From: CAZJDM01 sp964544765
Lineage (GTDB): Bacteria; Bdellovibrionota_B; Oligoflexia; CAYFLR01
DNA: 64,000 bases
Reading direction: 5' to 3'
Assembly: GCA_964544765.1 (NCBI GenBank)
Contig: CAZJDM010000001.1
Span: 1 to 64,000 of the forward strand
Shown here: one piece after another, positions 36,278-45,039 of the stretch
Position numbering within the stretch: position 1 is the stretch's first letter
Layout: every line of letters begins with the position of its first letter
Program-made: the position numbers and the translations under genes
The notes under the pieces: model-generated
What the model was told of the DNA's origin: nothing
Seen by the model: only the letters and a program-made list of their open reading frames with translations
Database searches by the model: none

Positions 36278-36450
36278 TTATTAGGAAAATTTATCCTGCT
36301 TAGCTAGAAAGCTTCTGTAACTTAGATTGGCTAATTTTTACCGATAAACTATTAGCAGAAAAAAAGACAGATTTGATAAAAATTACTCGATAATAGTGTC
36401 AAGGATTTGACTAAAATCAAATTTTTGGCGTTTATAACGGCTGATAAAAA

Positions 36451-36483
36451 GCCTAAATAGGAAATATGTACTAAACTGTAGGC
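36451..36483 (-). terminator. Probable terminator of rpoH
   Basis: On the minus strand GCCTA and TAGGC pair across a 23-base loop and are followed by TTTTTAT. The position 32 bases past the rpoH stop fits, though the stem is only five base pairs. Confidence 0.4.
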
Positions 36484-36514
36484 AAGATTTTACCTAAAAG
36501 ATATACTCGTTCGT

Positions 36515-37396
36515 TCACTCGAAACCGTGCTCTTTTAGAAATGCGGTAAAATTTTTGATAATACGTTTTTCGAGCTGCCGTGCTCTTTCTCTGGTAAAAC
36601 CGTACATATTTCCTATTTCCTGTAGGGTTAGAGGCTCGTCACTTAACAATCTCTTTTCAAAGATGATTAAATCTTTATCTTTTAAAGTTTTCTTAAACTT
36701 CTTTATTAAACTAGAAAACAACTCTTTTGTTTCTTTTTCTATTAATATTTCATCTGAAGGAGATGCGTTTTCTGGAATTTGGATATCATAATGACCCGAA
36801 CCTTCTTCTAAATCTTTTGCAGAGCTAATCGAAACATCTTGAGAAAAGACTCGGGTTCTCATTTCATCAATTTCATGTTCCTTTACCTGTAAACTCTCGG
36901 CTAATAACTTGGTATTAAATTCATTTTCTGCAGAGAAAAGCTTTTCAGCTTCTTTTCTTAAATTAAAAAAAAGTCTTCTACGAGCTCCTGTGGTACCAAT
37001 TTTCACTAAACTTTTATTATCCATTAAAAATTTCAAAATATAAGCCCGAATCCACCAGGCCGCATATGATGAAACTTTTGTTCCCACATAAGGATTAAAC
37101 TTCTTAACAGCTTTGATTAGCCCTATGTTACCTTCTTGAATCAGATCTAAAACGTTGGTATAGCTTTTTTGATATTCCATAGCTATTTTTACTACTAATC
37201 GCAAATTAGATGTCACCAAAATATTGGCAGCTTCCTTGTCTCCTTGCTCATAAAGATCAACAGCATATTTAAATTCTTCTTCTCGAGTTAACAGAGGGTA
37301 TTTATTTACCTCTATTAAATATTGCTTAAATGGAGATAACGGAACTAATTCTTTTTTATTAGTAACTATTAGAGATTTATCTTTGGAAATAGCCAT
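36515..37396 (-). CDS. rpoH: Heat-shock sigma factor RpoH (sigma-32)
   Basis: 293 residues. Region 2 has NLRLVVKIAMEYQKSYTNVLDLIQEGNIGLIKAVKKF and SSYAAWWIRAYI. The RpoH box follows (RRLFFNLRKEAEKLF). Region 4 ends in an HTH (LTLQEIGNMYGFTRERARQLEKRIIKNF). The RpoH box separates it from RpoD and RpoS. It likely controls the grpE-J-lon genes of this window, among others. Confidence 0.92.
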   Translation of the reverse strand: MAISKDKSLIVTNKKELVPLSPFKQYLIEVNKYPLLTREEEFKYAVDLYEQGDKEAANILVTSNLRLVVKIAMEYQKSYTNVLDLIQEGNIGLIKAVKKFNPYVGTKVSSYAAWWIRAYILKFLMDNKSLVKIGTTGARRRLFFNLRKEAEKLFSAENEFNTKLLAESLQVKEHEIDEMRTRVFSQDVSISSAKDLEEGSGHYDIQIPENASPSDEILIEKETKELFSSLIKKFKKTLKDKDLIIFEKRLLSDEPLTLQEIGNMYGFTRERARQLEKRIIKNFTAFLKEHGFE

Positions 37397-37508
37397 ATAG
37401 CAAAATTCTGATTAAAATTTTTTATATTATTCTTTCTATTTTCTAGTCATTTGGTAAAATTGAGAAATAAATACCATTAAAGAACAAAACCAAATGTAAT
37501 GTAAAATA

Positions 37509-38123
37509 ATGTTTTTCAAGGTTCAACACAAAAACCATCGCTATATAATTCTATTTTTCGGATTACTTTATATTTTATTTACAAATATTTTATCCGTAAC
37601 CTTAATAGCATCGGGTGAAATTGGCTTTAAAGCAGGCTACCGCACGTCTGAAATTGAGGATCAAAAATCAACCCGCCAAAATTTTTCTAGTAGTATTGGT
37701 TTCAATTACGGCCTTTTGCAATTTTACATCAGTTATGAAATCGAGAAAGATAAGTCAGAGTATGAATTGAGCCAACAAAGCATTGAAGCCATTGAAATTA
37801 CTGAATATATTATAGGGGGGACCAAACTATTTCTACCTATTACTAATAAAATATTACCCTATCTGGCCTGCGGTTTAGGAAGACGAATAGTTGAAAAGAA
37901 AATCTACATCGAAGATGTCCCCACTTCAGTAAAATATTCAGGTCCCACTGTAAATCTGGGAGCTGGTTTACATGTAGCTTTTACTCGATATTTTGGTCTC
38001 GAATTCTCCTACACTGTAATACCAATTCCATCAAATAATGACTGGAAATCTTCTTATAATGATACTAGCAATTTTTCTTATGACCACATTATGAGTGCTG
38101 GTATAACCATTAAAATACCATAG
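37509..38123 (+). CDS. Outer-membrane beta-barrel protein, OmpA/opacity-like size
   Basis: 204 residues. N-terminal hydrophobic export segment (IILFFGLLYILFTNILSVTLIASG), then alternating strands such as EIGFKAGYRTSE, SIGFNYGLLQFYISYEI, LPYLACGLGRRI, TVNLGAGLHVAFTRYFGLEFSYTVIP and IMSAGITIKIP. The spacing fits an eight-stranded small barrel. No named family is certain. It is followed 75 bases later by the DnaJ-like gene. Confidence 0.65.
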   Translation: MFFKVQHKNHRYIILFFGLLYILFTNILSVTLIASGEIGFKAGYRTSEIEDQKSTRQNFSSSIGFNYGLLQFYISYEIEKDKSEYELSQQSIEAIEITEYIIGGTKLFLPITNKILPYLACGLGRRIVEKKIYIEDVPTSVKYSGPTVNLGAGLHVAFTRYFGLEFSYTVIPIPSNNDWKSSYNDTSNFSYDHIMSAGITIKIP

Positions 38124-38197
38124 TTGACCTTTTGGGTGCAAAATAATATACCTATATAACTTAGTGGTTAGACCTTATTAATAGGATAGTATTACTC

Positions 38198-39217
38198 ATG
38201 CCAGAAGACGATTTATATCAAATTTTAGGCATTTCCAAAAATGCCACGCAAACAGAAATTAAAAAGGCTTACCGTAAATTGGCCAAAAAATATCATCCTG
38301 ATCGTAATAAAGGAGATAAAAAAGCCGAAGATAAGTTCAAAAAAATCACCGCTTCCTATGAGGTTCTTTCTGACCCTGAAAAAAGAAAACAATATGACTT
38401 ATTAGGAACTACCGGTCAAAGTGGCTTTGGAGGATTTGGTAATTTTAGTCAAGGTTTTGGAGGATTTGATTTTAAAGGAAAAGGTGGGGGTTTTTCTTCC
38501 TTGTTTGATGAAATTTTTGAAAGTTTTCGTAAACAAAGAGAGGGTCCCGGACCAGATTTTCAGCAGCAATACCAACAGCCTAGATCTCCACGAAATCTGG
38601 AGGCCACAAACATTGAGCACCCCATCAACATAAGTATTCAAGAATCTTTGGATGGAACCTCTAAAAACGTTTCATATTATAAAAGAGTCGTCTGCCCCCG
38701 ATGCAAGGGCAGTCCTTTAGGGTTTTCGTCCTGTCCACATTGTCAAAACCGGGGCGTTGTGCAAAGCCAAGAAAATCTAACCGTAAAAATACCCAAAGGA
38801 ATACAACCCAACACTAAAATGCGTTTAGCTGGAAAAGGTCATTTTGACCCGACAACTAACCATGCTGGACACTTGTTCCTCATTGTTAAACTAGATCCTC
38901 ACCCTTATTTACGAAGAGAAGACAACGATCTTTTTTGCGATCTTCCAATATCTTTCACCGAAGCTCTACTTGGTTGTCTGATTACCTTATCCTTTATGGG
39001 AAAAGAAATTAAATTAAAAATTCCTGCTAAAACTCAAAATGAGACCAAACTTCGTTTAATCGGAAAGGGTCCTTATTTGTCTTCCAGAAAGTACGGTGAC
39101 CTGTATTTTATTGTAAAAATTATGATTCCATCTAAATTTTCAAAAAAATTGAGTAATGCATTAACAGAAATACATGATAACTTACATTTTAACCCTAGAG
39201 ACAACTGGAAAATTTAG
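38198..39217 (+). CDS. DnaJ-like co-chaperone with reduced zinc finger
   Basis: 339 residues. J domain (HPD at about residues 34-36), a G/F-rich linker with [17 protein letters not shown], then only two CxxC knuckles (CPRCKG and CPHCQN, about 166-186) instead of the four CxxCxGxG of DnaJ. The two peptide-binding C-terminal domains follow ([39 protein letters not shown]). It sits between class A DnaJ and CbpA-type class B. It stimulates DnaK. Head of a plus-strand run with a DUF1844 gene. Confidence 0.88.
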   Translation: MPEDDLYQILGISKNATQTEIKKAYRKLAKKYHPDRNKGDKKAEDKFKKITASYEVLSDPEKRKQYDLLGTTGQSGFGGFGNFSQGFGGFDFKGKGGGFSSLFDEIFESFRKQREGPGPDFQQQYQQPRSPRNLEATNIEHPINISIQESLDGTSKNVSYYKRVVCPRCKGSPLGFSSCPHCQNRGVVQSQENLTVKIPKGIQPNTKMRLAGKGHFDPTTNHAGHLFLIVKLDPHPYLRREDNDLFCDLPISFTEALLGCLITLSFMGKEIKLKIPAKTQNETKLRLIGKGPYLSSRKYGDLYFIVKIMIPSKFSKKLSNALTEIHDNLHFNPRDNWKI

Positions 39218-39237
39218 AATTTTAGGGAGAGTTTTAA

Positions 39238-39516
39238 ATGAAAATTGAAAAACCAGAAAATGATGTCGATAGTATCGACTTTACTACCTTTATTTTCTCT
39301 TTAGGCTCCGCAGCCCTTATTGCTTTAGGAGAATCACCAGATCCTACAACAAAAAAGTCCCATTTTTCTCCTTTATCCGCCAAGCAAAACATTGATATTA
39401 TAGCTCTAATTCAAGAGAAAACTAAAGGAAATTTAACCAATGAAGAATCTGATTTAATATCCCGAATGCTATCGGACCTTCAAGTGAAGTATGTTTCAAA
39501 ATTATCAAAATTATAA
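39238..39516 (+). CDS. DUF1844-family protein
   Basis: 92 residues. FTTFIFSLGSAALIALGESPDP, AKQNIDIIALIQEKTKGNLTNEE and LLSDLQVKY-like ending match the DUF1844 pattern common in deltaproteobacteria and related phyla. Function unknown. ATG with GGGAGAG upstream. It overlaps an in-frame extension of the following lipid-kinase gene only if that gene's far-upstream start is used. Confidence 0.85.
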   Translation: MKIEKPENDVDSIDFTTFIFSLGSAALIALGESPDPTTKKSHFSPLSAKQNIDIIALIQEKTKGNLTNEESDLISRMLSDLQVKYVSKLSKL

Positions 39517-39544
39517 AAAAATCAAAACTCTTAAAGAGATTATT

Positions 39545-40480
39545 ATGTCAGGAATCGGTATCATTACAAACCCTTATTCAAAGAAAAACATAAAAACCCC
39601 CGGTCATAAAATTATGATGGGGTATATTTTGGGCAATAGAGGGCATTACAAAATTACAGAGAGTCTGGAAGATTTATCCAAGGTAGCAGAAGAATTTAAA
39701 TCCCAAGAGATAGATATACTTGGCATAAATGGAGGAGATGGGACCATTCAAAAAACAATTACGACTTTTATTTCTGTATATGGAAAAGACAAACTACCTA
39801 AAATAGCCCTACTTAGGGGTGGAACCATGAACGTCATTGCTAATAATTTAAATATTAAAGGTAGTTCAAAAACCTTATTATTAGATTTAGTGGAAAAATA
39901 CCATGCTGCAGATCCTTTTGATTATGCCAAACTACAAACTATTAAGTGTAATGATCAATACGGATTTATTTTTACAAGTGGATTTGCCTCAAATTTTTTA
40001 GAGGAATATTATAAAAACAAATCGGGCCCCTTAGGAGCAATTTTTTTCGCCATTAAACTAGCTTTGGGTATTTTTAGAAAAAATTCTCTTATTCATCAAA
40101 TTACCAAACCCGCTACCCTTACTATTCAAGGAAAAACCCTTCCTGAAACAAGTAATACATCAAATACTATCCTTATTAGTACCCTCAATTACCTCCCCTT
40201 AAGACTCAAATTATTTAATCGAATCAAAAAAGGAATGAAACGGTTTCAAGCCTTTTTTATAAATCGCCGCCCCTTTGAGTTAGTTAAACTGGTCCTGAAT
40301 GTATTTTTTAGATTACCTTTAAATAAAAAGAACATCATTGAACTATTGAGTGATGAAATTATCCTATCCTCTGACCAAGGAATATTAGTTGGGTTAGATG
40401 GAGATTTATTTGGAGAGCAAAAAAATGTTAGAATATCTTTAGGACCAGAATTAACTTTTATTCTAAATGGCAAATATTAA
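39545..40480 (+). CDS. Diacylglycerol-kinase-family lipid kinase
   Basis: About 311 residues. GIITNPYSKKN at the N-terminus, GINGGDGTIQKT (the GGDGT nucleotide-binding motif of the DAGK/sphingosine-kinase catalytic domain), RGGTMNVIANNL and a C-terminal LSDEIILSSDQGILVGLDGDLFGEQKNV. It likely phosphorylates a membrane lipid such as diacylglycerol. ATG 39545 has AAAGAG upstream. Its TAA overlaps the next ATG (TAATG). Confidence 0.88.
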   Translation: MSGIGIITNPYSKKNIKTPGHKIMMGYILGNRGHYKITESLEDLSKVAEEFKSQEIDILGINGGDGTIQKTITTFISVYGKDKLPKIALLRGGTMNVIANNLNIKGSSKTLLLDLVEKYHAADPFDYAKLQTIKCNDQYGFIFTSGFASNFLEEYYKNKSGPLGAIFFAIKLALGIFRKNSLIHQITKPATLTIQGKTLPETSNTSNTILISTLNYLPLRLKLFNRIKKGMKRFQAFFINRRPFELVKLVLNVFFRLPLNKKNIIELLSDEIILSSDQGILVGLDGDLFGEQKNVRISLGPELTFILNGKY

Positions 40481-41517
40481 TGATGATGAATACTCAAAGA
40501 ACAAGCAAGAACAACTTTTTGACCACCCATTATCCCAAAATAGTTCCTTTACCTGGAGATGCTTCTAAACGATGTTATTATAGAATATATGATAAAGAAG
40601 GAAAATCTGCGATCCTTACTGAGACCCACCTAGACTCACCGGATACCTTTAATCATTTTTTAGAGGTTCAAAATTTATTAAAAAAGCGATTTGTACCCGT
40701 TCCCGATGTTTTATTTAGCGATCCTAAGGAATTATATTTGCTCCAAACAGATCTGGGTGACACTAGAATGTACGATCAACTTCAGTATCTTTCTTCTGAG
40801 CAAATAGAATCTCTATATAAAAAAGCCATTGATCTATTAGTCCTTTTTCAGAAAAAAACTAGTGTTAAGGCCTCCATAACCGCATATAAACAATCTTTTG
40901 ATTATCACAAGTTATCCTGGGAAGTTGGATTTACCAATCAGCATTTTCTTACTTCACTTTTATCATTAAAGAAGGAATCTCATTCCACCAAAATCATGAA
41001 TTTCCTTACAGAATCATTTCATCAAATCTGCTTACAAATTTCCCAACTCCCATATATTTTAACCCATAGGGATTATCATTCTAAAAACCTCATGCTACAC
41101 AAGAATAAGCTTTTTCTAATAGATTTTCAGGATGCCCGGATGGGACCCACATCTTATGATTTGGTTTCTTTACTAAGAGACGCATATTTTCCCCTAGATG
41201 AAAAATTACATACAACCTTAATTCGTTATTATTATCAACAAGCAATTAGCCTGCAAAATTTCATATATATTTTTCCTTCTGAATCTCATTTCATTCAACA
41301 ATACCATCTTGTTTCTCTACAGCGATTATATAAAGTCATTGGATCCTTTGCTTTTATATATAAAAACAAGAATGACAAAGCATATCTCGATTATTTAAAC
41401 ACCGCTTTAAATAAACTAAAGGCCGCTGTTTCCTTTTTTCCTCAATATGACAACCTATACTCCACACTGATCGAACTAAAGGATCAATTTAGTGCTTTGA
41501 TGTCCAAGGTTAAATAA
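40480..41517 (+). CDS. amgK: AmgK-like sugar kinase (phosphotransferase fold)
   Basis: 345 residues. APH/choline-kinase fold: GDASKRCYYRIYD at the N-terminus, the catalytic loop THRDYHSKNLML and LIDFQDARMGPTSYDLVSLLRD (metal-binding Asp). Directly followed, with no gap, by a MurU-like nucleotidyltransferase. AmgK phosphorylates MurNAc and GlcNAc at C1 in the peptidoglycan-recycling shortcut. Translationally coupled to the upstream lipid-kinase gene. Specificity is inferred from the pairing. Confidence 0.82.
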   Translation: MMMNTQRTSKNNFLTTHYPKIVPLPGDASKRCYYRIYDKEGKSAILTETHLDSPDTFNHFLEVQNLLKKRFVPVPDVLFSDPKELYLLQTDLGDTRMYDQLQYLSSEQIESLYKKAIDLLVLFQKKTSVKASITAYKQSFDYHKLSWEVGFTNQHFLTSLLSLKKESHSTKIMNFLTESFHQICLQISQLPYILTHRDYHSKNLMLHKNKLFLIDFQDARMGPTSYDLVSLLRDAYFPLDEKLHTTLIRYYYQQAISLQNFIYIFPSESHFIQQYHLVSLQRLYKVIGSFAFIYKNKNDKAYLDYLNTALNKLKAAVSFFPQYDNLYSTLIELKDQFSALMSKVK

Positions 41518-42582
41518 ATGAAAGCAATGATTTTAGCCGCTGGATATGGCACCAGACTTACTCCTATCACTGATAATTTGCCTAAACCCTTGGTACCGGT
41601 TTTAAATATTCCTATTATCGACTATACTTTATTTCAACTTTACAAGGCTAATGTTCAAAAGATTGTCATTAATTTACATCACCACGCGGTTCAAATTCGT
41701 GATTATATTTCCACCACATGGAACAAGAAACTCAATCTAACTTTTTTGATGGAAGAAACTATATTAGGAACCGGGGGAGGGATAAAAAATGCCCAACCAT
41801 TGTTGAAAGAGGAACCTTTTTTACTTATAAATGCTGATATCCTATTTAATCTGGATTTAACTGCATTATACCAACATCATCTCGACACTGGCTTAATAGC
41901 TACTATGGTTTTAAGACCTATGGATGCTTCTCAAATTAACAATCTTTCTAGTATTGAGTTATCCAAGCAAAACAAAATTCTTAAAATCAATCCTCCTCAA
42001 GCTGAACCTTCAAACTCACTACCACTTCACTTTGCCTGTATTCATGTTATATCTCCCGCTTTTTTTGATTTATTACCAACACCAGGTTTTAGTTCGATCG
42101 TAAATGATGGCTACCTTCCCTTATTAAAGGACAAGCAATCTGTAGAAGGATTTCTATATGACGGTTTTTGGTCAGACATTGGACAGTTTCCAGATCTGTA
42201 CCAAACCAATATGAAGTTACTTACAAAGCCCAATATCGTACCTTTTTACAAAGAACTCTCTGTTTTAATTAATGAAAATTCTACTTATGAACAACAAGCG
42301 CTTGAAAAAACAAGATTAATAATGAACAATATTCTGATAGGCAACAACTGTTCGATCCATCCCACCGTGCAATTAGAAGATAATTGTATTATTGGTAATT
42401 CAGTCCAGATTGATGAGAATACTCACCTATCTAATGTTTTAATTCTACCAGGTTCTCATATCCCTGCGGATAAAAAGATAATGAATGCTATTGTATATCC
42501 TAATAAAACCTTCGGTTGCACGATAAGCGCTGTAAAGTATTTGCAGGCAATTCCTCCTTGTAAAGATAATAATAACCTTTAA
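41518..42582 (+). CDS. murU: MurU-like sugar-1-phosphate nucleotidyltransferase
   Basis: 354 residues. AMILAAGYGTRLTPITDNLPKPLVPV is the nucleotidyltransferase signature. The first 230 residues match MurU (MurNAc-1-phosphate uridylyltransferase) and the pairing with amgK supports it. The extra 110 residues contain hexapeptide-like repeats (GNNCSIHPTVQLEDNCIIGNSVQI), not found in Pseudomonas MurU, and are closer to mannose-1-phosphate guanylyltransferases. So a different sugar or nucleotide is possible. Starts immediately after the amgK stop. Confidence 0.75.
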   Translation: MKAMILAAGYGTRLTPITDNLPKPLVPVLNIPIIDYTLFQLYKANVQKIVINLHHHAVQIRDYISTTWNKKLNLTFLMEETILGTGGGIKNAQPLLKEEPFLLINADILFNLDLTALYQHHLDTGLIATMVLRPMDASQINNLSSIELSKQNKILKINPPQAEPSNSLPLHFACIHVISPAFFDLLPTPGFSSIVNDGYLPLLKDKQSVEGFLYDGFWSDIGQFPDLYQTNMKLLTKPNIVPFYKELSVLINENSTYEQQALEKTRLIMNNILIGNNCSIHPTVQLEDNCIIGNSVQIDENTHLSNVLILPGSHIPADKKIMNAIVYPNKTFGCTISAVKYLQAIPPCKDNNNL

Positions 42583-42728
42583 TTCCCCTTCTAGTTCCCC
42601 TTTATTATTTTCAGCAACTATATCAGAGCCAAGAATGCAAAATATAAATAAAATTATCTTTTGCATGTTTGAATCTTATATCAATAACTGATACTTTAAA
42701 AGTAGAAGAGATTTAATAAGTTCGGTTT

Positions 42729-43817
42729 TTAAGGAAGCAAAGCGATATCCTTATTAGTTGGATCTTCATTATCAAGCATGTCCGGTATTTTTTGTTGATA
42801 CAATTTTTCAACTTCTTTCCAAGAAGACAAAATCATATTATAAAATTCTTTATCGCTTAAAGTTTCCGGTCTACCTGAAAGATTGTCTTTAAGAACAGAG
42901 TCTTGGTCATTTTTATCCATATTAAGGGTTAAAACCTTACCTGAAGGATTTTCATTAATCTCATTTTGCTGATTTAAGGACTCTAATAACACCTCTTCTA
43001 AAATGTCTGCTGAAGAGGGTTTATAAGCTGCTATCTTAATAGGTTTGCTTTTCACCTTGATATCTATTTTAGTTGTATGAGAAGGTCTGGACTTAAGATC
43101 ATCAACTCCGGCTATTTTTTGAGTGAAATATGTTACTCTCTGACCAGCATAAATCACGTGTGGATTTACAATACGTGAGTGACGCCATAAAATGGGCCAA
43201 CTTCTAGCATCTCCATACACTTTATGTGCAATTCCCGAAAGGGTATCGCCTCGAACAACTTTATAATACGATGGGGTTTTAGATACATATTGTGATGTAA
43301 AATCTTCATTAATAGGAGTCAATTTATAATATACGACATCTCCAACCCGACAATTACGAATCGGTTTACCATTGGCGCCAAATATCAACTCATTTTGATT
43401 AACTGAACCATAGACTTTTTTTCTAATACTCTTCACCGATTCAAAAAGTCCAACCACATAGGGCATCATGGTTCCATGTTCCGGCAGAAATTTATTAACC
43501 TGTCCTGGCTCAGTGTTTATTCTTTGATCATCCTCAGCCATTAACTGTTCTTCAATCATTTGCTCGATAGAATTATTCAGAGAGTTATCATCTACAACAC
43601 TATCTGCTTGATTATTTTGAGATTTGTCATCTTCATCAACAGGATTTTCATCGGACGCAACAGATTTAGCTGATATATCTGTTTCAATATTCGATTGATT
43701 TTCTTCAATGGTTATTTCAACCTTTTCTTCATTATATCCTGCACATGCTAAAAATAATGTATGAACCGCAAAGATCATAATCACTATGTTTATAATTTGG
43801 GATATGATGTTTTTCAT
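42729..43817 (-). CDS. LysM-domain lipoprotein
   Basis: 362 residues. Signal peptide with lipobox LFLAC (C25), an acidic Asn/Asp/Gln-rich segment (about 35-100), a small folded region, then a LysM motif YYKVVRGDTLSGIAHKVYGDARSWPILWRHS (about 185-230) that binds peptidoglycan glycan chains. The C-terminal part is polar. ATG with GGGG upstream. Similar LysM lipoproteins are common in deltaproteobacteria. Specific role unknown; divergent from glmU. Confidence 0.82.
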   Translation of the reverse strand: MKNIISQIINIVIMIFAVHTLFLACAGYNEEKVEITIEENQSNIETDISAKSVASDENPVDEDDKSQNNQADSVVDDNSLNNSIEQMIEEQLMAEDDQRINTEPGQVNKFLPEHGTMMPYVVGLFESVKSIRKKVYGSVNQNELIFGANGKPIRNCRVGDVVYYKLTPINEDFTSQYVSKTPSYYKVVRGDTLSGIAHKVYGDARSWPILWRHSRIVNPHVIYAGQRVTYFTQKIAGVDDLKSRPSHTTKIDIKVKSKPIKIAAYKPSSADILEEVLLESLNQQNEINENPSGKVLTLNMDKNDQDSVLKDNLSGRPETLSDKEFYNMILSSWKEVEKLYQQKIPDMLDNEDPTNKDIALLP

Positions 43818-43957
43818 AATGTAACCCCATAATATTATTACACCTATAATTATTTACTTTATCATAATTAACTCAATCGTGAAACATTTTTTCCATTTTT
43901 TATGTGTTTTTTTTCAAACTACTCTATTGATTTTTTTACAAAAACCATGTAGAGTCC

Positions 43958-43985
43958 TTGACTAATACACAGTTTCGCATATTCA
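43958..43985 (+). promoter_or_regulatory. Candidate sigma-70-type promoter upstream of glmU
   Basis: TTGACT (43958-43963) is followed after 16 bases by TATTCA (43980-43985). It lies about 50 bases before the glmU ATG. The -10 match is modest. Confidence 0.3.
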
Positions 43986-44032
43986 TTGGGGAACGGTTTT
44001 AATTTCAAAAACTTATGAATAATTAATATATT

Positions 44033-45019
44033 ATGAGTTCTACACAAAAAATTGGCGTGTTAATTTTAGCGGCAGGGTTAGGTACGCGAATGCGTAGCAA
44101 AAAGCCCAAAATGCTTCATACCTTATTCTCCCAACCCTTATTGTATTATCCTATTGATTTAGCCCTTAATTTAAATCCCGCACAAATAATACCTATTATA
44201 AGTGATTCTATAATAAAGTCAGATGTATTAACCAAATATAGTAATTATAAAAACCTTATTTCCCCCTGTATTCAAGAGGAACCCTTAGGCACCGGACACG
44301 CCGTCCAATGTGGCTTGCAGCATATATCCCCTGATATAAAGACAGTATTTATTTTATGTGGTGATATTCCCGCCTTCTCTAGTCAAACAGCCAAAGATTT
44401 CTTAAAAAATCATGTTGATTCGAACGCCACATTAAGTGTACTTACCGCATCGCTTCCCAATCCCTTTGGGTTTGGCCGTATCATAAAAAATGATAAAGGA
44501 GACTTCATCAAAATAGTTGAGCAAAAAGACGCTAATCCTCAAGAAAAAACAACTAATGAGGTTAATTCTGGCATATATTGTATTGATATTAATTTTCTGC
44601 GAAAATCTATTAACCAATTATCTAATAACAACTCGCAAACAGAGTTCTATCTCACTGATATTATAGAGATTGCTTTTAAACAGGGGCTTTCTCCAACTAC
44701 CTTTAAAATAGAAGACCACATGGAAATTTTTGGAGTTAACACCTTAGAACAACTAGCTACTATTCAACGACACATGCAAAACAAGATTTTATCTAATTTT
44801 ATGGATAATGGAGTACGAATAATAGATCCCTTTACGACTTACATTTCTCCTGAAGTCAGTATCAGCCCTGATGTAACTATCCATCCTTGTACTCATATAC
44901 ATGGAAAAACAATTATATCAGAAGGTGCCATAATTGGACCCAATGTCAGTTTAGAAAACATCAAAATTGCTAAAAATGAGGTTATTTCTACTCAAAAAGC
45001 AATTAATATATCAAGCTAA
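44033..45019 (+). CDS. glmU: Short GlmU: UDP-GlcNAc pyrophosphorylase without acetyltransferase half
   Basis: 328 residues against about 450 for bifunctional GlmU. The uridylyltransferase domain is complete: VLILAAGLGTRMRSKKPKMLH, EEPLGTGHAVQ, LCGDIPA, EVNSGIYCID and EFYLTDIIEIA. The left-handed beta-helix starts (TTYISPEVSISPDVTIHP...GKTIISEGAIIGPNVSL) but stops after a few coils, so the acetyl-CoA and catalytic residues are absent. The stop is followed 20 bases later by glmS, leaving no room for a lost 3' half. It should make UDP-GlcNAc from GlcNAc-1-P only. Confidence 0.88.
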   Translation: MSSTQKIGVLILAAGLGTRMRSKKPKMLHTLFSQPLLYYPIDLALNLNPAQIIPIISDSIIKSDVLTKYSNYKNLISPCIQEEPLGTGHAVQCGLQHISPDIKTVFILCGDIPAFSSQTAKDFLKNHVDSNATLSVLTASLPNPFGFGRIIKNDKGDFIKIVEQKDANPQEKTTNEVNSGIYCIDINFLRKSINQLSNNNSQTEFYLTDIIEIAFKQGLSPTTFKIEDHMEIFGVNTLEQLATIQRHMQNKILSNFMDNGVRIIDPFTTYISPEVSISPDVTIHPCTHIHGKTIISEGAIIGPNVSLENIKIAKNEVISTQKAINISS

Positions 45020-45039
45020 GGAAGTAAGGAAATTAAATT

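Larger units (their letters stand above)
36198..36514. other. Intergenic region with the flagellar promoter
   Basis: About 317 bases without a convincing gene. It holds the consensus sigma-54 promoter at 36261-36277 and a terminator-like hairpin for rpoH at 36451-36483. The remainder is AT-rich without features I can name. Confidence 0.7.

Noticed and set aside
42445..42666. Minus-strand 73-residue frame with a signal-peptide-like start
   Set aside because: It overlaps the 3' end of the MurU-like gene, has only a weak SD, and loses any plausible protein character after about 30 residues. At most a decayed remnant.
43140..43180. CACGTG sequence resembling the centre of parS
   Set aside because: The flanks (ATCACGTGTGG) do not continue the palindrome, so it is not a parS candidate.
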